Part shown: one piece after another, positions 18,444 through 27,288 of the stretch
Layout of the letters: each line of letters begins with the position of its first letter
How positions within the stretch are numbered: the first letter of the stretch is position 1
NCBI RefSeq assembly: GCF_000802225.1
Contig: NZ_JTDI01000001.1
Span: 186,001-250,000, forward strand
Length of the DNA: 64,000 nt
Origin: Novosphingobium malaysiense
GTDB lineage: Bacteria; Pseudomonadota; Alphaproteobacteria; Sphingomonadales; Sphingomonadaceae
Direction: 5' to 3'
The notes under the pieces: model-generated
Database searches by the model: none
The model's input: the letters and a program-made list of their open reading frames with translations, nothing else
What the model was told of the DNA's origin: nothing
Position numbers and translations under genes: made by a program

Positions 18444-18623
18444 CTATTCGGTCGTATCGACGACTTCGGCGGAGGGACCGTTCTTCTGGATCGATTCGAT
18501 GGCATTCCTGGCCGAAGCCTTCGACGTATAGCCTTCGGTCCAGAACATGGTTTCCGAGTTGTAGCAGAAGTAGGCCACGAACTCGCCGGCCTTGTTCTTG
18601 CGGATCTCAAAACGGTGCGCCAT
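18444..18623 (-). CDS. YegP-like small protein (DUF1508)
   Basis: 59 residues from ATG 18623, with AAGGAG eight bases upstream; the longer frame to 18680 lacks support. The sequence MAHRFEIRKNKAGEFVAYF ... GYTSKASARNAIESIQKN is the single-repeat DUF1508/YegP fold. That fold is a small alpha-beta domain associated with stress responses, without a known reaction. It is convergent with rnhA. Confidence 0.85.
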   Translation of the reverse strand: MAHRFEIRKNKAGEFVAYFCYNSETMFWTEGYTSKASARNAIESIQKNGPSAEVVDTTE

Positions 18624-18705
18624 CGGTGGTCTCCTTTCGAATGGTCCGTTCAATACTGACCAGTTCGCCAGCCTATGCAACCGCCGCGGGCGACTTGCGC
18701 ACCGG

Positions 18706-19791
18706 TCAGGCGAAACGCGCCGGCGAATAAGGCGCGGGATCGACCGCCCCTCCCGTTTCGCCGAGCAAGAGCCTTCCGGCGAGCTCGGCAGCGGCCGGCG
18801 CCGTCTGGATGCCGAAGCCGCCTTGTCCGGCGAACCAGAAAAACGCCGGTTCCTGCGGCGCGAAACCGTAGACCGGCAGGCGGTCGGGGGCGAACGACCT
18901 GAGCCCGGCCCAGCGGTGCTCGAGTCTCTCGATCTCCCAGTCGACTACATGTTCGAAGCGGTCGATCGCCAGTGCCACGTCGAGTTCTTCCGGCGCCGCA
19001 TCGCATGGAGGGCTTGGAGTCTCGTCATGCGGGCTGAGCCAGAGCCGGCCGCTTTCCGGCTTGAAATAGAAGCTGCCGGATATGTCCAGAACCAGCGGCA
19101 GATCGGCAGGGGCGGCCGGGGATACGGCAAGCTGGGCCACGGTTCGCCGGTAGGGCGTGATTCCCAGTGGCGAGAGACCGGCCATGCTAGCAACCGGATC
19201 GGCCCATGCACCGGCTGCATTTACAAGGATTTCGGCGTTAACCCGACGTCCGTCGGCCAGCGTCAGATGCCACCCCTGCCCGGTACGCTCCACTTCGCGC
19301 AATCCCGCCCGGCACCAAAGATCCACTCCGGCACTATGCGAGGCGCGCAAATAGTGCTGGTGCAGGCCGCCCACATCGATATCGCAGCAGCTCGGTTCGA
19401 ACGCGCCGCAAGTCCAGACGTCGCGCAGACCGGAAACCTTGCGTGCGATCCCCGCGCGGTCGAGCAAATCGACTTCCAGCCCAATGCCGCTGTATGTTTC
19501 GGCGAAGGCCGCGACCTCGTCTTCCTGTCCCTTCCGCCCGAGAGTAAGCGCCGTTCGCGGCGTCAGCAGGTCAAGTTCGCGCAGCAGCGGACCGGAAGCG
19601 GTCGTCAGCGGTTGCACGCCGGGCCCGCCGTAGCTCTCCGACCAGAAGGCGGCCGAGCGGCCGGTGGTGTGATAGCCCGGCCGGTCTTCTGCTTCCAGCA
19701 CGAGCACGCGCGCTTTTGTGCCAATCGTAGCGGCAAGCGAGGCCCCGGCCATGCCGGCGCCGACGACGACGATATCGTAACGGGCATCCAT
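18706..19791 (-). CDS. FAD-dependent oxidoreductase, D-arginine dehydrogenase-like (DAO family)
   Basis: 361 residues. The FAD-binding motif VVVGAGMAGASLAA (about residues 8-21) is followed by RPGYHTTGRSAAFWSESYG, very like the corresponding stretch of Pseudomonas DauA, which oxidises D-amino acids (mainly D-Arg and D-Lys). VNAAGAWAD and the C-terminal WFAGQGGFGIQTAPAAAELAG complete the DAO fold. It starts five bases after the stop of the alpha/beta hydrolase, so the two form an operon. A D-amino-acid or related substrate is inference from similarity. Confidence 0.85.
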   Translation of the reverse strand: MDARYDIVVVGAGMAGASLAATIGTKARVLVLEAEDRPGYHTTGRSAAFWSESYGGPGVQPLTTASGPLLRELDLLTPRTALTLGRKGQEDEVAAFAETYSGIGLEVDLLDRAGIARKVSGLRDVWTCGAFEPSCCDIDVGGLHQHYLRASHSAGVDLWCRAGLREVERTGQGWHLTLADGRRVNAEILVNAAGAWADPVASMAGLSPLGITPYRRTVAQLAVSPAAPADLPLVLDISGSFYFKPESGRLWLSPHDETPSPPCDAAPEELDVALAIDRFEHVVDWEIERLEHRWAGLRSFAPDRLPVYGFAPQEPAFFWFAGQGGFGIQTAPAAAELAGRLLLGETGGAVDPAPYSPARFA

Positions 19792-19796
19792 CGCGC

Positions 19797-20771
19797 TCAG
19801 CCCCTAGCGGGAACGACGCGATCAAGAAACTCCCCGATGGCATTCATCGCCCGGTCGCGCACTGGATCGACCTCGCGCAGGATCTCGTGGCGGCACTCGC
19901 TGCCGAAAGCGACGAGTTCGGACTTCGGCAGGCGATCGGCAGCACGGCGGATCGCCGGCCATGAGACGAGCCGATCCGCCCGCGTGGCCAGGATCAGCGT
20001 CGGCACTTCGACCGCTTCCAGCATGCCGGGCCGCTCAAGCCAGCGAATCGAGGCCAGCGCGCGTTCGATCCAGCCCCAACTTGCCGCTCCCATCAGGATG
20101 GCGGGCCGCTTTGTGCGCCACCATTCCTCGTCTTCATACCGGGATTCGTCGTGGGTCAGCAGGCGGTGGCGCGTGCGGGGGATGATTTCGGGCTTTTCAC
20201 TGTTCTTCCAGGCCGGACGGCGGCGGTCTCCCAGGGCCGCAATTCCCCTAGCAACGAGATGAAGCGCGGCACTGGGGAGCCACGTCGGGTGCAGCCCCAG
20301 CATCGGCGCAGACAGGACGAGCGCATCGGGACGGACCCAACCTTCCGCGACGGCACGCAACGCGATGTGCCCGCCCATGGAATGGGCAACCGCGACGTGC
20401 GGCCGTGGCGTCTGGGCCGACCAGTCGGTCCACAGCGCGGCATAGTCGTCCACCCAGGTGGTGAAATCATCGATGTGGCCAGTCAGGGCATCGCGCCCCA
20501 GCCGGCCGCTGAAAGCCTGACCGCGCCAGTCGGCAGACGTGACGTTCCAGCCTTCGCGATGCCACTGGTCGAGCGATTCGAGCCACTTCTCATAGGCATC
20601 GCCGCGTCCCGGCATAAAGAGGATCGACCCGCGCCCGTCGGCATCGGATACCGGCCAGTCCATACGCCGCACGCCATAGCCGTCGCGCGCATGCCAGGTC
20701 GTCTCGCGGGCATTCGCGGGGATCTCCCGCCGCGCAGGCGATGGCGTCTGGCAAAACAGGGAAGAGGACAC
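19797..20771 (-). CDS. Alpha/beta hydrolase, lysophospholipase (PldB)-like
   Basis: About 324 residues from GTG 20771; the start is uncertain because no clear ribosome binding site is seen, and an internal ATG near residue 37 is possible. The nucleophile elbow is AHSMGGH (about residues 149-155), the oxyanion region LFMPGRGDAYEKW is near residue 52, and the late blocks ILATRADRLVS and SECRHEILRE hold the acid and base residues. This layout matches monoglyceride lipase/lysophospholipase L2 proteins. Co-transcribed with the flavin oxidase downstream. Confidence 0.82.
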   Translation of the reverse strand: MSSSLFCQTPSPARREIPANARETTWHARDGYGVRRMDWPVSDADGRGSILFMPGRGDAYEKWLESLDQWHREGWNVTSADWRGQAFSGRLGRDALTGHIDDFTTWVDDYAALWTDWSAQTPRPHVAVAHSMGGHIALRAVAEGWVRPDALVLSAPMLGLHPTWLPSAALHLVARGIAALGDRRRPAWKNSEKPEIIPRTRHRLLTHDESRYEDEEWWRTKRPAILMGAASWGWIERALASIRWLERPGMLEAVEVPTLILATRADRLVSWPAIRRAADRLPKSELVAFGSECRHEILREVDPVRDRAMNAIGEFLDRVVPARG

Positions 20772-20856
20772 TTGGCTAATTCCGTGCTCAGCCGACTGGT
20801 TACTTTTTAGTAAGCGATACCCGGTAGATCATATCCCGACTTAGGGGGACATTCAC

Positions 20857-21567
20857 ATGTCGGGCGGGATTTTTTCGTACGCACTGCTGGCAGCATTGGC
20901 AACCGCCCTGCTCGTTGCCGCCTTCACCGATCTTCGGCGCAGGGAAATCGACAACGGCCTCAACGCGGCCATTGCTCTGGCCGCGCCGCTTTGGTGGCTA
21001 TCCATGGGATTCACCTGGATCGACGTCGCCTTCCAGCTTGGTCTTGCAGCGATCACCTTCGTGTTCGCATGCATCCTCTTCGCGATGCGGCAGATGGGCG
21101 GCGGAGACGTAAAACTGCTCACCGCGCTCGCCCTGTGGGTCTCCCCTCTCAACTTCGTTCAGTTGATCGTGCTCATGGCCGTGATCGGGGGCGCTGCATC
21201 GGTTGCCATGGCCGCGTTCAACATGAAGCGCGTTCCCGGCGAAACCGCCCGCGATGCCCTAGCTCTGTTCGTTGCGGCAGCCTGGGTCTGGGGTGCCTGC
21301 GCAATCATTTTTTCTCTCGTCACGGGCCGGCCGCTGATCGGCGCCGAGACCGCGAACGCCGTTGCCGCATTTCTTCCCCATGCCTGGATATTCGCCCTCG
21401 CGGGTCTCGGCATGGTCGTAATCTTCACCCTCGGGTTTTTCCATATCATGCGCCGACAGAATTCGAGACTTCCCATTCCCTATGGGATCGCGATCTCCGC
21501 GGCAGGCCTGTGGGTGCTGGGCGAACAAACACTTTACGCAGCCCGGTTGGCGGCGATTTCGGGATGA
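20857..21567 (+). CDS. cpaA: Prepilin peptidase CpaA/TadV (A24 family)
   Basis: 236 residues, start supported by AGGGGGA upstream. An inner-membrane aspartyl peptidase that trims Flp-type prepilins. The two catalytic aspartates are D25 (AAFTDLRRREI) and D84 in the GxGD-like motif MGGGDVKL (80-87). About six membrane segments are visible. The C-terminal third is longer than in minimal TadV proteins. First gene of the tad pilus cluster; its own pilin substrate gene is not in this window. Confidence 0.92.
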   Translation: MSGGIFSYALLAALATALLVAAFTDLRRREIDNGLNAAIALAAPLWWLSMGFTWIDVAFQLGLAAITFVFACILFAMRQMGGGDVKLLTALALWVSPLNFVQLIVLMAVIGGAASVAMAAFNMKRVPGETARDALALFVAAAWVWGACAIIFSLVTGRPLIGAETANAVAAFLPHAWIFALAGLGMVVIFTLGFFHIMRRQNSRLPIPYGIAISAAGLWVLGEQTLYAARLAAISG

Positions 21568-21636
21568 ACCCGATTTTAACCAATTTGCCCGAAGGTAACC
21601 ACTCCAATCGGGGATTCTCAGGGGGCTTATCAAGCC

Positions 21637-22653
21637 ATGGATAAGAAGAAGCTGGTGCTGCTGGTCGTCGCTCTGCTTGTTGCAGCAGGCACGGCATTTG
21701 CTGCCCGATCGCTGTTTACCGGTGCCTCGGCACCTCAGGCGGAGGCAGTTCCCGTCCAACCCAAGGGCCCCAAGGTCCTGGTCGCCCAGCGCGCGCTACC
21801 GGTCGGCACGATCATCACTGCAGACGCAGTGTCGTTTCAGGACTGGCCGGAAGAGCTCGTCAAGGACGCCTACTTCATCGACGGCGAAGCCGACATGACG
21901 AAGCTGCTGGGCACCGTGGTGCGCTACCAGATCACCGCCGGCCAGCCGCTGACCCAGGGCGCGCTCGTCGCACCGGGGGACCGCGGCTTCCTCGCCGCCG
22001 CGCTCGGTCCGGGCATGCGCGCCGTGACAATCCCCGTTTCCGCCAAGACCGGCGTCGGCGGCTTCGTCTTCCCGGGCGATCACGTCGACCTCGTGCTGAC
22101 CCAGCAGGTCAAGGGCGAAGGCGATCCCCTGCGCACGGCCGAAACCATCCTGCGCAATCTGCGCGTCCTCGCGACGGACCAGGCCACCGACAACGATGTG
22201 GTCGACGGCAAGACCGTGGTTCGCGCCTTCCGCACCGTCACGCTGGAAGTCACGCCGCGCATCGCCGAGAAGGTCGCCGTGGCCCAGGAAATCGGCGAGA
22301 TCAGCCTCTCGCTGCGCTCCATCGCCGACAATCAGGCCGAGTTCGAACGTGCTCTTGCCGACGGTGACGTCAAGGTTCCCGAAGGCGCGACCAAGGAGCA
22401 GGAAGAACAGCTCATGCGTCAGGCGATGAACAAGCCGATCGAGGGCAAGACCACTTACGTGACCGGTGGCGATGTCTCGCGCTTCCAGCGCTCCAGCCGC
22501 CCGGCCCTGCCCAACGAAATCGGTTCGCGTCCGGCGATGGCTGCTGCCTTCACGCCCGGCACTGCGGCCCCGAGCCGGCCCGCTCGCAGCGGTCCCGTCG
22601 TCCGTGTGACCCGCGGCAAGGAAACCACCGAAGAAGTCGTGGGGAGCAAGTGA
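21637..22653 (+). CDS. cpaB: Flp pilus assembly protein CpaB (RcpC)
   Basis: 338 residues with one N-terminal membrane anchor (about residues 5-25) and a SAF domain (VLVAQRALPVGTIITADAV at about 49-67, then GQPLTQGALVAPGDRGFLAAAL). A RcpC-type domain follows (GMRAVTIPVSAKTGVGGFVFPGDHVDLVL). It is thought to bind peptidoglycan or glycans in the periplasm and support the secretin. The C-terminal tail is Pro/Arg-rich. It leads directly into cpaC. Confidence 0.93.
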   Translation: MDKKKLVLLVVALLVAAGTAFAARSLFTGASAPQAEAVPVQPKGPKVLVAQRALPVGTIITADAVSFQDWPEELVKDAYFIDGEADMTKLLGTVVRYQITAGQPLTQGALVAPGDRGFLAAALGPGMRAVTIPVSAKTGVGGFVFPGDHVDLVLTQQVKGEGDPLRTAETILRNLRVLATDQATDNDVVDGKTVVRAFRTVTLEVTPRIAEKVAVAQEIGEISLSLRSIADNQAEFERALADGDVKVPEGATKEQEEQLMRQAMNKPIEGKTTYVTGGDVSRFQRSSRPALPNEIGSRPAMAAAFTPGTAAPSRPARSGPVVRVTRGKETTEEVVGSK

Positions 22654-22715
22654 TGGTCACCGGTACCGCGAAACGCCTCTCCGTCGCCTGTTTCTCCGCC
22701 TTTGAGGGCAACTCT

Positions 22716-24281
22716 ATGAAACCGCGCTTTATCAAGACCATGCTGACCGCCGCCTGTGCGCTTACGCCACTGACGGCGACGGTTTCGGCTCCTGTCGTTG
22801 CCCAGTCCGTGGTGCGTCCGACGCAGAGCATCGACTTGTCCATCGGCAATGGCCAACTGGTCAATGTTCCGGGTTCGATGACCGATGTCTTCGTTGCGAA
22901 CGACCAGGTCGCGGACGTTCAGGTCAAGTCCCGCAGCCAGTTCTACGTATTCGGCAAGGCGGGCGGCACCACCACCGTCTACGCGAGCGACGCGAGCGGC
23001 AAGGTCATCTGGTCGGGCACGATCCGGGTTGGCTCCAACCTCGACAGCGTGGACTCCATGCTGCGTCTGGCGATGCCGGAAGCGAAGATCGGCGTCTCGA
23101 CCATGGGTTCGAACACCTTCCTGCTGACCGGTACGGTCAAGACTCCTGAAGATGCATCCGAGGCCGAACGTCTCGTGCAGGCCTATGTCGGGGACGCGGC
23201 GAACGTGATCAGCCGCTTGCGCATGGCCACGCCTCTACAGGTCAACCTCCAGGTGCGCATCGCCGAAGTCAGCCGTTCGCTGGTCAAGTCGCTGGGTGTC
23301 AACCTGACGACCATGGATGGAACCGGCGGCTTCAAGTTCGGCATTGGCCAGGGCTCGCCGATCTCGTCGGACGGGGTCTTCGCTCCGGGCCGCGTACTGG
23401 GCGTCGGAAATGTCCCGTCGCAATATGTCGTCGATCCTGTCACGGGCGTACTGACAAAGGTTCCGGGAACCAGCGTTGCACAGGCCGAGACGGGTACGAC
23501 GCTGGGCATGGCGGGCAAGCTGTTCGGTCTCAATATTCTGGGAGCGCTCGATGCGGGCGAAACTGTCGGCCTCGTGTCGACGCTGGCCCAGCCAAACCTG
23601 ACGGCTCTCTCCGGGGAAACCGCAGAGTTTCTTGCCGGCGGCGAATACCCGATCCCGATCAGCCAGGGCCTCGGCTCGACCTCGGTCGAATACAAGAAAT
23701 ACGGTGTCAGCCTTTCCTATACGCCCACCGTTCTTGCCGATGGCCGCATCTCGATGCGCGTCCGCCCCGAGGTCTCGGAACTTTCCAGCCAGGGTTCGGT
23801 CAACCTCAACGGCTATGAAGTGCCTGCACTCACCGTGCGTCGCACCGAAACCACCATCGAACTCGGTTCCGGCCAGAGCTTCATGATTGCCGGCCTGCTG
23901 AGCAACAACACGGCCAACACGATCCAGAAGATGCCCGGTGCAGGCGACATCCCGATCCTGGGATCGCTGTTCCGCTCGACCAGCTACAAGCGCGGCGAGA
24001 CCGAACTGGTAATCGTGGTCACGCCCTACCTCGTCAATCCGGTGAATGCCTCGCAGATCGCGCTTCCCACGGACGGCTTCAACTCGCCCAACGAGCTGCA
24101 GCGCCTGCTGGGCAACATGGAAAACGACGGCGTCAGCGGCGCCAAGCGTCCTGGGCCGACACAGGCTCCCGCACCGGTTGACGGCCCGAGCGTCGGCGCC
24201 GCCGACGTTCCCGCGAAGCCCAAGTCGGTCAAGCACACCGCAGCCGACGACAGCGCCAAGCCCGGCTTCAGCCTGAAGTGA
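22716..24281 (+). CDS. cpaC: Tad pilus secretin CpaC (RcpA)
   Basis: 521 residues from ATG 22716, which has GAGGG upstream and gives a clean signal peptide (ends near APVVAQS). Starts at 22650 or 22653 are also open but put 22 extra residues before the signal. The N-terminal pilus-biogenesis domain (IDLSIGNGQLVNVPGSMTDV) and BON-like segment are followed by the secretin core (LTALSGETAEFLAGGEYPIPI and a conserved GGxF-like end ELVIVVTPYLVNPV). It forms the outer-membrane channel of the pilus. Confidence 0.94.
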   Translation: MKPRFIKTMLTAACALTPLTATVSAPVVAQSVVRPTQSIDLSIGNGQLVNVPGSMTDVFVANDQVADVQVKSRSQFYVFGKAGGTTTVYASDASGKVIWSGTIRVGSNLDSVDSMLRLAMPEAKIGVSTMGSNTFLLTGTVKTPEDASEAERLVQAYVGDAANVISRLRMATPLQVNLQVRIAEVSRSLVKSLGVNLTTMDGTGGFKFGIGQGSPISSDGVFAPGRVLGVGNVPSQYVVDPVTGVLTKVPGTSVAQAETGTTLGMAGKLFGLNILGALDAGETVGLVSTLAQPNLTALSGETAEFLAGGEYPIPISQGLGSTSVEYKKYGVSLSYTPTVLADGRISMRVRPEVSELSSQGSVNLNGYEVPALTVRRTETTIELGSGQSFMIAGLLSNNTANTIQKMPGAGDIPILGSLFRSTSYKRGETELVIVVTPYLVNPVNASQIALPTDGFNSPNELQRLLGNMENDGVSGAKRPGPTQAPAPVDGPSVGAADVPAKPKSVKHTAADDSAKPGFSLK

Positions 24282-24295
24282 GAAAGGTGAACACA

Positions 24296-24955
24296 ATGCG
24301 TTCTTCCAAATCCGCACACGCCTTCCGCTTCGGCGGTCCCGCGCTCGCCCTCTCGCTTGGCCTCGCCCTCGCCGGATGCGGCGGCATCCCCACCAATCGC
24401 TCGATGAACTCGGTGCACCAGCCCGTCGTCGAGAAGGTCAACTATACGCTCGATGTGTCCACCGACGGCGCGGGCCTGGCCTACGGCGAACAGGCCCGGC
24501 TAGCAGGATGGTTCGACGCCATGGACCTGAAATACGGCGACAAGGTCTACGTCGACGACCCCAATGCCAGTTCGGCCACGCGCAGCGCAGTCGAAGCTGT
24601 GGCCTCCCGTTACGGCATCCTGCTCGGCGGCGAACCGCCGCGCACGGGCGGCTACGTCACGCCGGGCACCGCCCGCGTGGTGATCGTCCGCAGCAAGGCT
24701 TCGGTGCCGGGCTGCCCGGACTGGTCGGCCAAGAACGACTTCAATCCCAACAACGGGCTCACCAGCAACTACGGTTGCGCAACCAACAGCAACATCGCTG
24801 CGATGGTCGCCAATCCGGAGGACCTGCTGCGCGGTTCCGAAGGCACGGGATCGACTGTGTCGATGAGCTCCAACAAGGCGATCGACGCATATCGCAAGGC
24901 CGAGCCTACGGGCAAAGGAAACACCGTCTCCCAAACCAAAAGCACGAGCAACTAA
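24296..24955 (+). CDS. cpaD: Pilus assembly lipoprotein CpaD
   Basis: 219 residues from ATG 24296 with AGAAAGG upstream; a GTG at 24278 overlapping the cpaC stop is an alternative. The lipobox LALAGC gives a lipidated cysteine. The CpaD family region follows (QARLAGWFDAMDLKYGDKVYVDD, SRYGILLG, VVIVRSKASVPGCPDWS, NYGCATNSNIAAMVANPEDLLRG). It is a periplasmic, outer-membrane-attached helper of the CpaC secretin. It ends four bases before cpaE. Confidence 0.92.
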   Translation: MRSSKSAHAFRFGGPALALSLGLALAGCGGIPTNRSMNSVHQPVVEKVNYTLDVSTDGAGLAYGEQARLAGWFDAMDLKYGDKVYVDDPNASSATRSAVEAVASRYGILLGGEPPRTGGYVTPGTARVVIVRSKASVPGCPDWSAKNDFNPNNGLTSNYGCATNSNIAAMVANPEDLLRGSEGTGSTVSMSSNKAIDAYRKAEPTGKGNTVSQTKSTSN

Positions 24956-24958
24956 GCC

Positions 24959-26227
24959 ATGAACGCACCTTGGAAAACCGGCAGCGGAAACGGCCGAGAC
25001 CAGTTCGCAGCCTATCTCTGCGACGAAGCCTCGCTCGATGTCCTGCGCCCCGTGGCGATGGAAATGGGCTGGCAGCCCGAGAAGTGCAACAAGGGTGGCC
25101 TTCGCAACGCCGTCCAGTCGCTCTCGATCACGGCAAGCCCCAACATCCTTTTGGTCGATCTGTCTGAAAGCGGGGACCCGCTCAACGACATCAACGCTCT
25201 GGCCGAAGTGTGCGAACCGGGCACGATCGTGGTTGCCGTAGGGCAGGTCAACGACGTCCGCCTCTATCGCGACCTGCTCGCCAGCGGCATCCACGACTAT
25301 CTCCTCAAGCCGCTTTCGCCCGGACAGCTGCGCGATGCGCTCTCCCAGGCACAGGCTGTCTTCGCGGCGCCCAAGAGCCAGGACCACGGCACGGCCAAGG
25401 AACACATTTCGACCGCCGTCATCGGTACGCGCGGTGGTGTCGGTGCCTCGACCCTGGCAACGTCGCTTGCCTGGCTGTTCAGCACCGACGACAAGCTGCC
25501 GACAGCGCTGCTCGATCTCGACATCCACTTCGGCACCGGCGCGCTTTGCCTCGACCTCGAGCCGGGGCGCGGCCTGACCGACGCGATCGAGAATCCCAGC
25601 CGTATCGACGGGCTGTTCATCGAACGTGCCATGATCCGCGCCAACGACAACCTCGCAATCCTCTCGGCCGAAGCACCGATCAACTCGCCGCTCATGACCG
25701 ACGGCACCGCCTTCGTTCAACTTGAGGAAGAGTTCCGTCAGGCGTTCGACATGACGGTGATCGACATGCCGCGCAACATGCTGATCAACTTCCCGCAGCT
25801 GATCAGCGACGTGAATGTTGTGGTACTGGTCGCGGAAATGACGCTCGCCTCGGCGCGCGACACCATCCGCCTGTTGTCCTGGTTCAAGGCCAACGCCCCC
25901 CAGGCCCGCTTGATTGTCGTTACCAACAAGGTCCAGTCCAGTCTGGCCGAGATCAACCGTGCCGATTTCGAGGCATCGATCGAAACCGACATCGACATCT
26001 CGATCCCCTACGACATCAAGGCCGCCTCCATGGCTGCCAAGCTCGGACAGACCTTCATCGAGGCCAACCGTTCGAGCAAGGCGGGGTCAGCGATCCGTGA
26101 CCTGGCGCGCATGATCGCCGATCGGAGCGACAGCGAGGACGGGACATCCGCGAAGAAATCGCTGTTGGGCAAGCTCGACATCAAGTCGATCATTCCCAAG
26201 GCCAAGAAGGCGGAACCGGCGGCGTAA
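24959..26227 (+). CDS. cpaE: Pilus assembly ATPase-like localisation protein CpaE (TadZ)
   Basis: 422 residues. An N-terminal receiver-like domain (about 1-140, LLVDLSESGDPL with D67) is followed by a MinD/ParA-type ATPase domain with a deviant Walker A, GTRGGVGAST (156-165), and ALLDLDIHFGTGAL. In other bacteria CpaE/TadZ places the pilus machine at the pole. The C-terminus is Lys-rich. The next gene is tadB, with only 71 bases between them, where cpaF would normally be. Confidence 0.93.
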   Translation: MNAPWKTGSGNGRDQFAAYLCDEASLDVLRPVAMEMGWQPEKCNKGGLRNAVQSLSITASPNILLVDLSESGDPLNDINALAEVCEPGTIVVAVGQVNDVRLYRDLLASGIHDYLLKPLSPGQLRDALSQAQAVFAAPKSQDHGTAKEHISTAVIGTRGGVGASTLATSLAWLFSTDDKLPTALLDLDIHFGTGALCLDLEPGRGLTDAIENPSRIDGLFIERAMIRANDNLAILSAEAPINSPLMTDGTAFVQLEEEFRQAFDMTVIDMPRNMLINFPQLISDVNVVVLVAEMTLASARDTIRLLSWFKANAPQARLIVVTNKVQSSLAEINRADFEASIETDIDISIPYDIKAASMAAKLGQTFIEANRSSKAGSAIRDLARMIADRSDSEDGTSAKKSLLGKLDIKSIIPKAKKAEPAA

Positions 26228-26298
26228 AAGCCGGCGAGGGGCGCCTTCGTGCGCTCCAGCCGAGCCAAGCGCCGAGGACGTAGAGGCACAGGAAGCAG

Positions 26299-27270
26299 AT
26301 GAACATTATTCAGTTGATCCTGGTGGCGGCGGGCCTGATGAGCGTGATGGTGCTCGTCTGGACGGCGTTCTCCGGCCCTTCCGCAGCAAAGGAATCGACA
26401 CGTCGCCTGCGCGCCGTGCGTTTTCGCCATTCGGAAAGTACCAAGGACCGCGTCGAGGCGCAGATGCGCAAGGCGATTGCCGCGCGCAAACCCAGGGTCA
26501 AGAGCATTGCCGGTTCAAGCTCGCGCATGGAAGCGCTGGCGCTGCGTTTGCATCGTACCGGCATGCCCTGGACGATCACGCAGTACCTTTACGCGTCGCT
26601 GGGCCTGGCCACGTTCATCACCATCATCTTCTACCTGAAGTCCGGCGCCCTGTTCCTCTCGCTGGCCGTCGGCATGGCGGTGGGCGCGGGCCTTCCGCAC
26701 ATGGTCGTGAACCATTTCATCAAGCGACGCACCAACCAGTTCACCGTCAAGTTTGCAGACGCCATCGAACTGCTCGTGCGCGGCCTGCGTTCAGGCCTTC
26801 CGGTCACCGAGACGCTGGCTGTCGTGGCGCAGGAAGTACCGGGCCCGGTGGGCGAGGAATTCAAGCTCGTCACCGAACGCATCAAGATCGGCAAGACCAT
26901 GGAGGACGCGCTCCAGGAAACCGCCGACCGTCTGGCAATGCCCGAATTCAACTTCTTCTGCATCACGCTCGCGATCCAGCGCGAAACTGGTGGCAACCTT
27001 GCCGAAACGCTGGCGAACCTGGCCGACGTGTTGCGCAAGCGCGCGCAGATGAAGCTCAAGATCCGCGCCATGAGCTCTGAGTCCAAGGCTTCCGCCTACA
27101 TCGTCGGTGCCCTGCCCTTCATCGTCTTCGGCATGATCTGGTGGATCAACCCGGGCTACATCGGCGACTTCTTCATCGACGAACGACTCATCGTGGCCGG
27201 CCTTGGCGGCATGGTCTGGATGGGCATCGGCGCATTCATCATGGCCAAGATGGTCAGCTTCGAGATCTGA
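26299..27270 (+). CDS. tadB: Tad pilus inner-membrane protein TadB
   Basis: 323 residues with GAAGC before ATG 26299. It has a GspF-like (T2SSF) domain with membrane segments near the N-terminus (NIIQLILVAAGLMSVMVLVWTAF), the middle and the end. Conserved blocks are DAIELLVRGLRSGLPVTETL, EFKLVTERIKIGKTMEDAL and RETGGNLAETLANLADVLRKR. Together with TadC it forms the platform that works with the CpaF ATPase. Confidence 0.93.
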   Translation: MNIIQLILVAAGLMSVMVLVWTAFSGPSAAKESTRRLRAVRFRHSESTKDRVEAQMRKAIAARKPRVKSIAGSSSRMEALALRLHRTGMPWTITQYLYASLGLATFITIIFYLKSGALFLSLAVGMAVGAGLPHMVVNHFIKRRTNQFTVKFADAIELLVRGLRSGLPVTETLAVVAQEVPGPVGEEFKLVTERIKIGKTMEDALQETADRLAMPEFNFFCITLAIQRETGGNLAETLANLADVLRKRAQMKLKIRAMSSESKASAYIVGALPFIVFGMIWWINPGYIGDFFIDERLIVAGLGGMVWMGIGAFIMAKMVSFEI

Positions 27271-27288
27271 TCGGGGAAGGCAAGGATC

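Noticed and set aside
18592..20262. Plus-strand frame of 556 codons
   Set aside because: Antisense to the flavin oxidase and hydrolase genes; composition typical of a shadow.
26228..26298. Possible remnant of cpaF between cpaE and tadB
   Set aside because: I translated all plus frames of the 71 bases and saw no recognisable CpaF sequence, so there is no evidence for a pseudogene.
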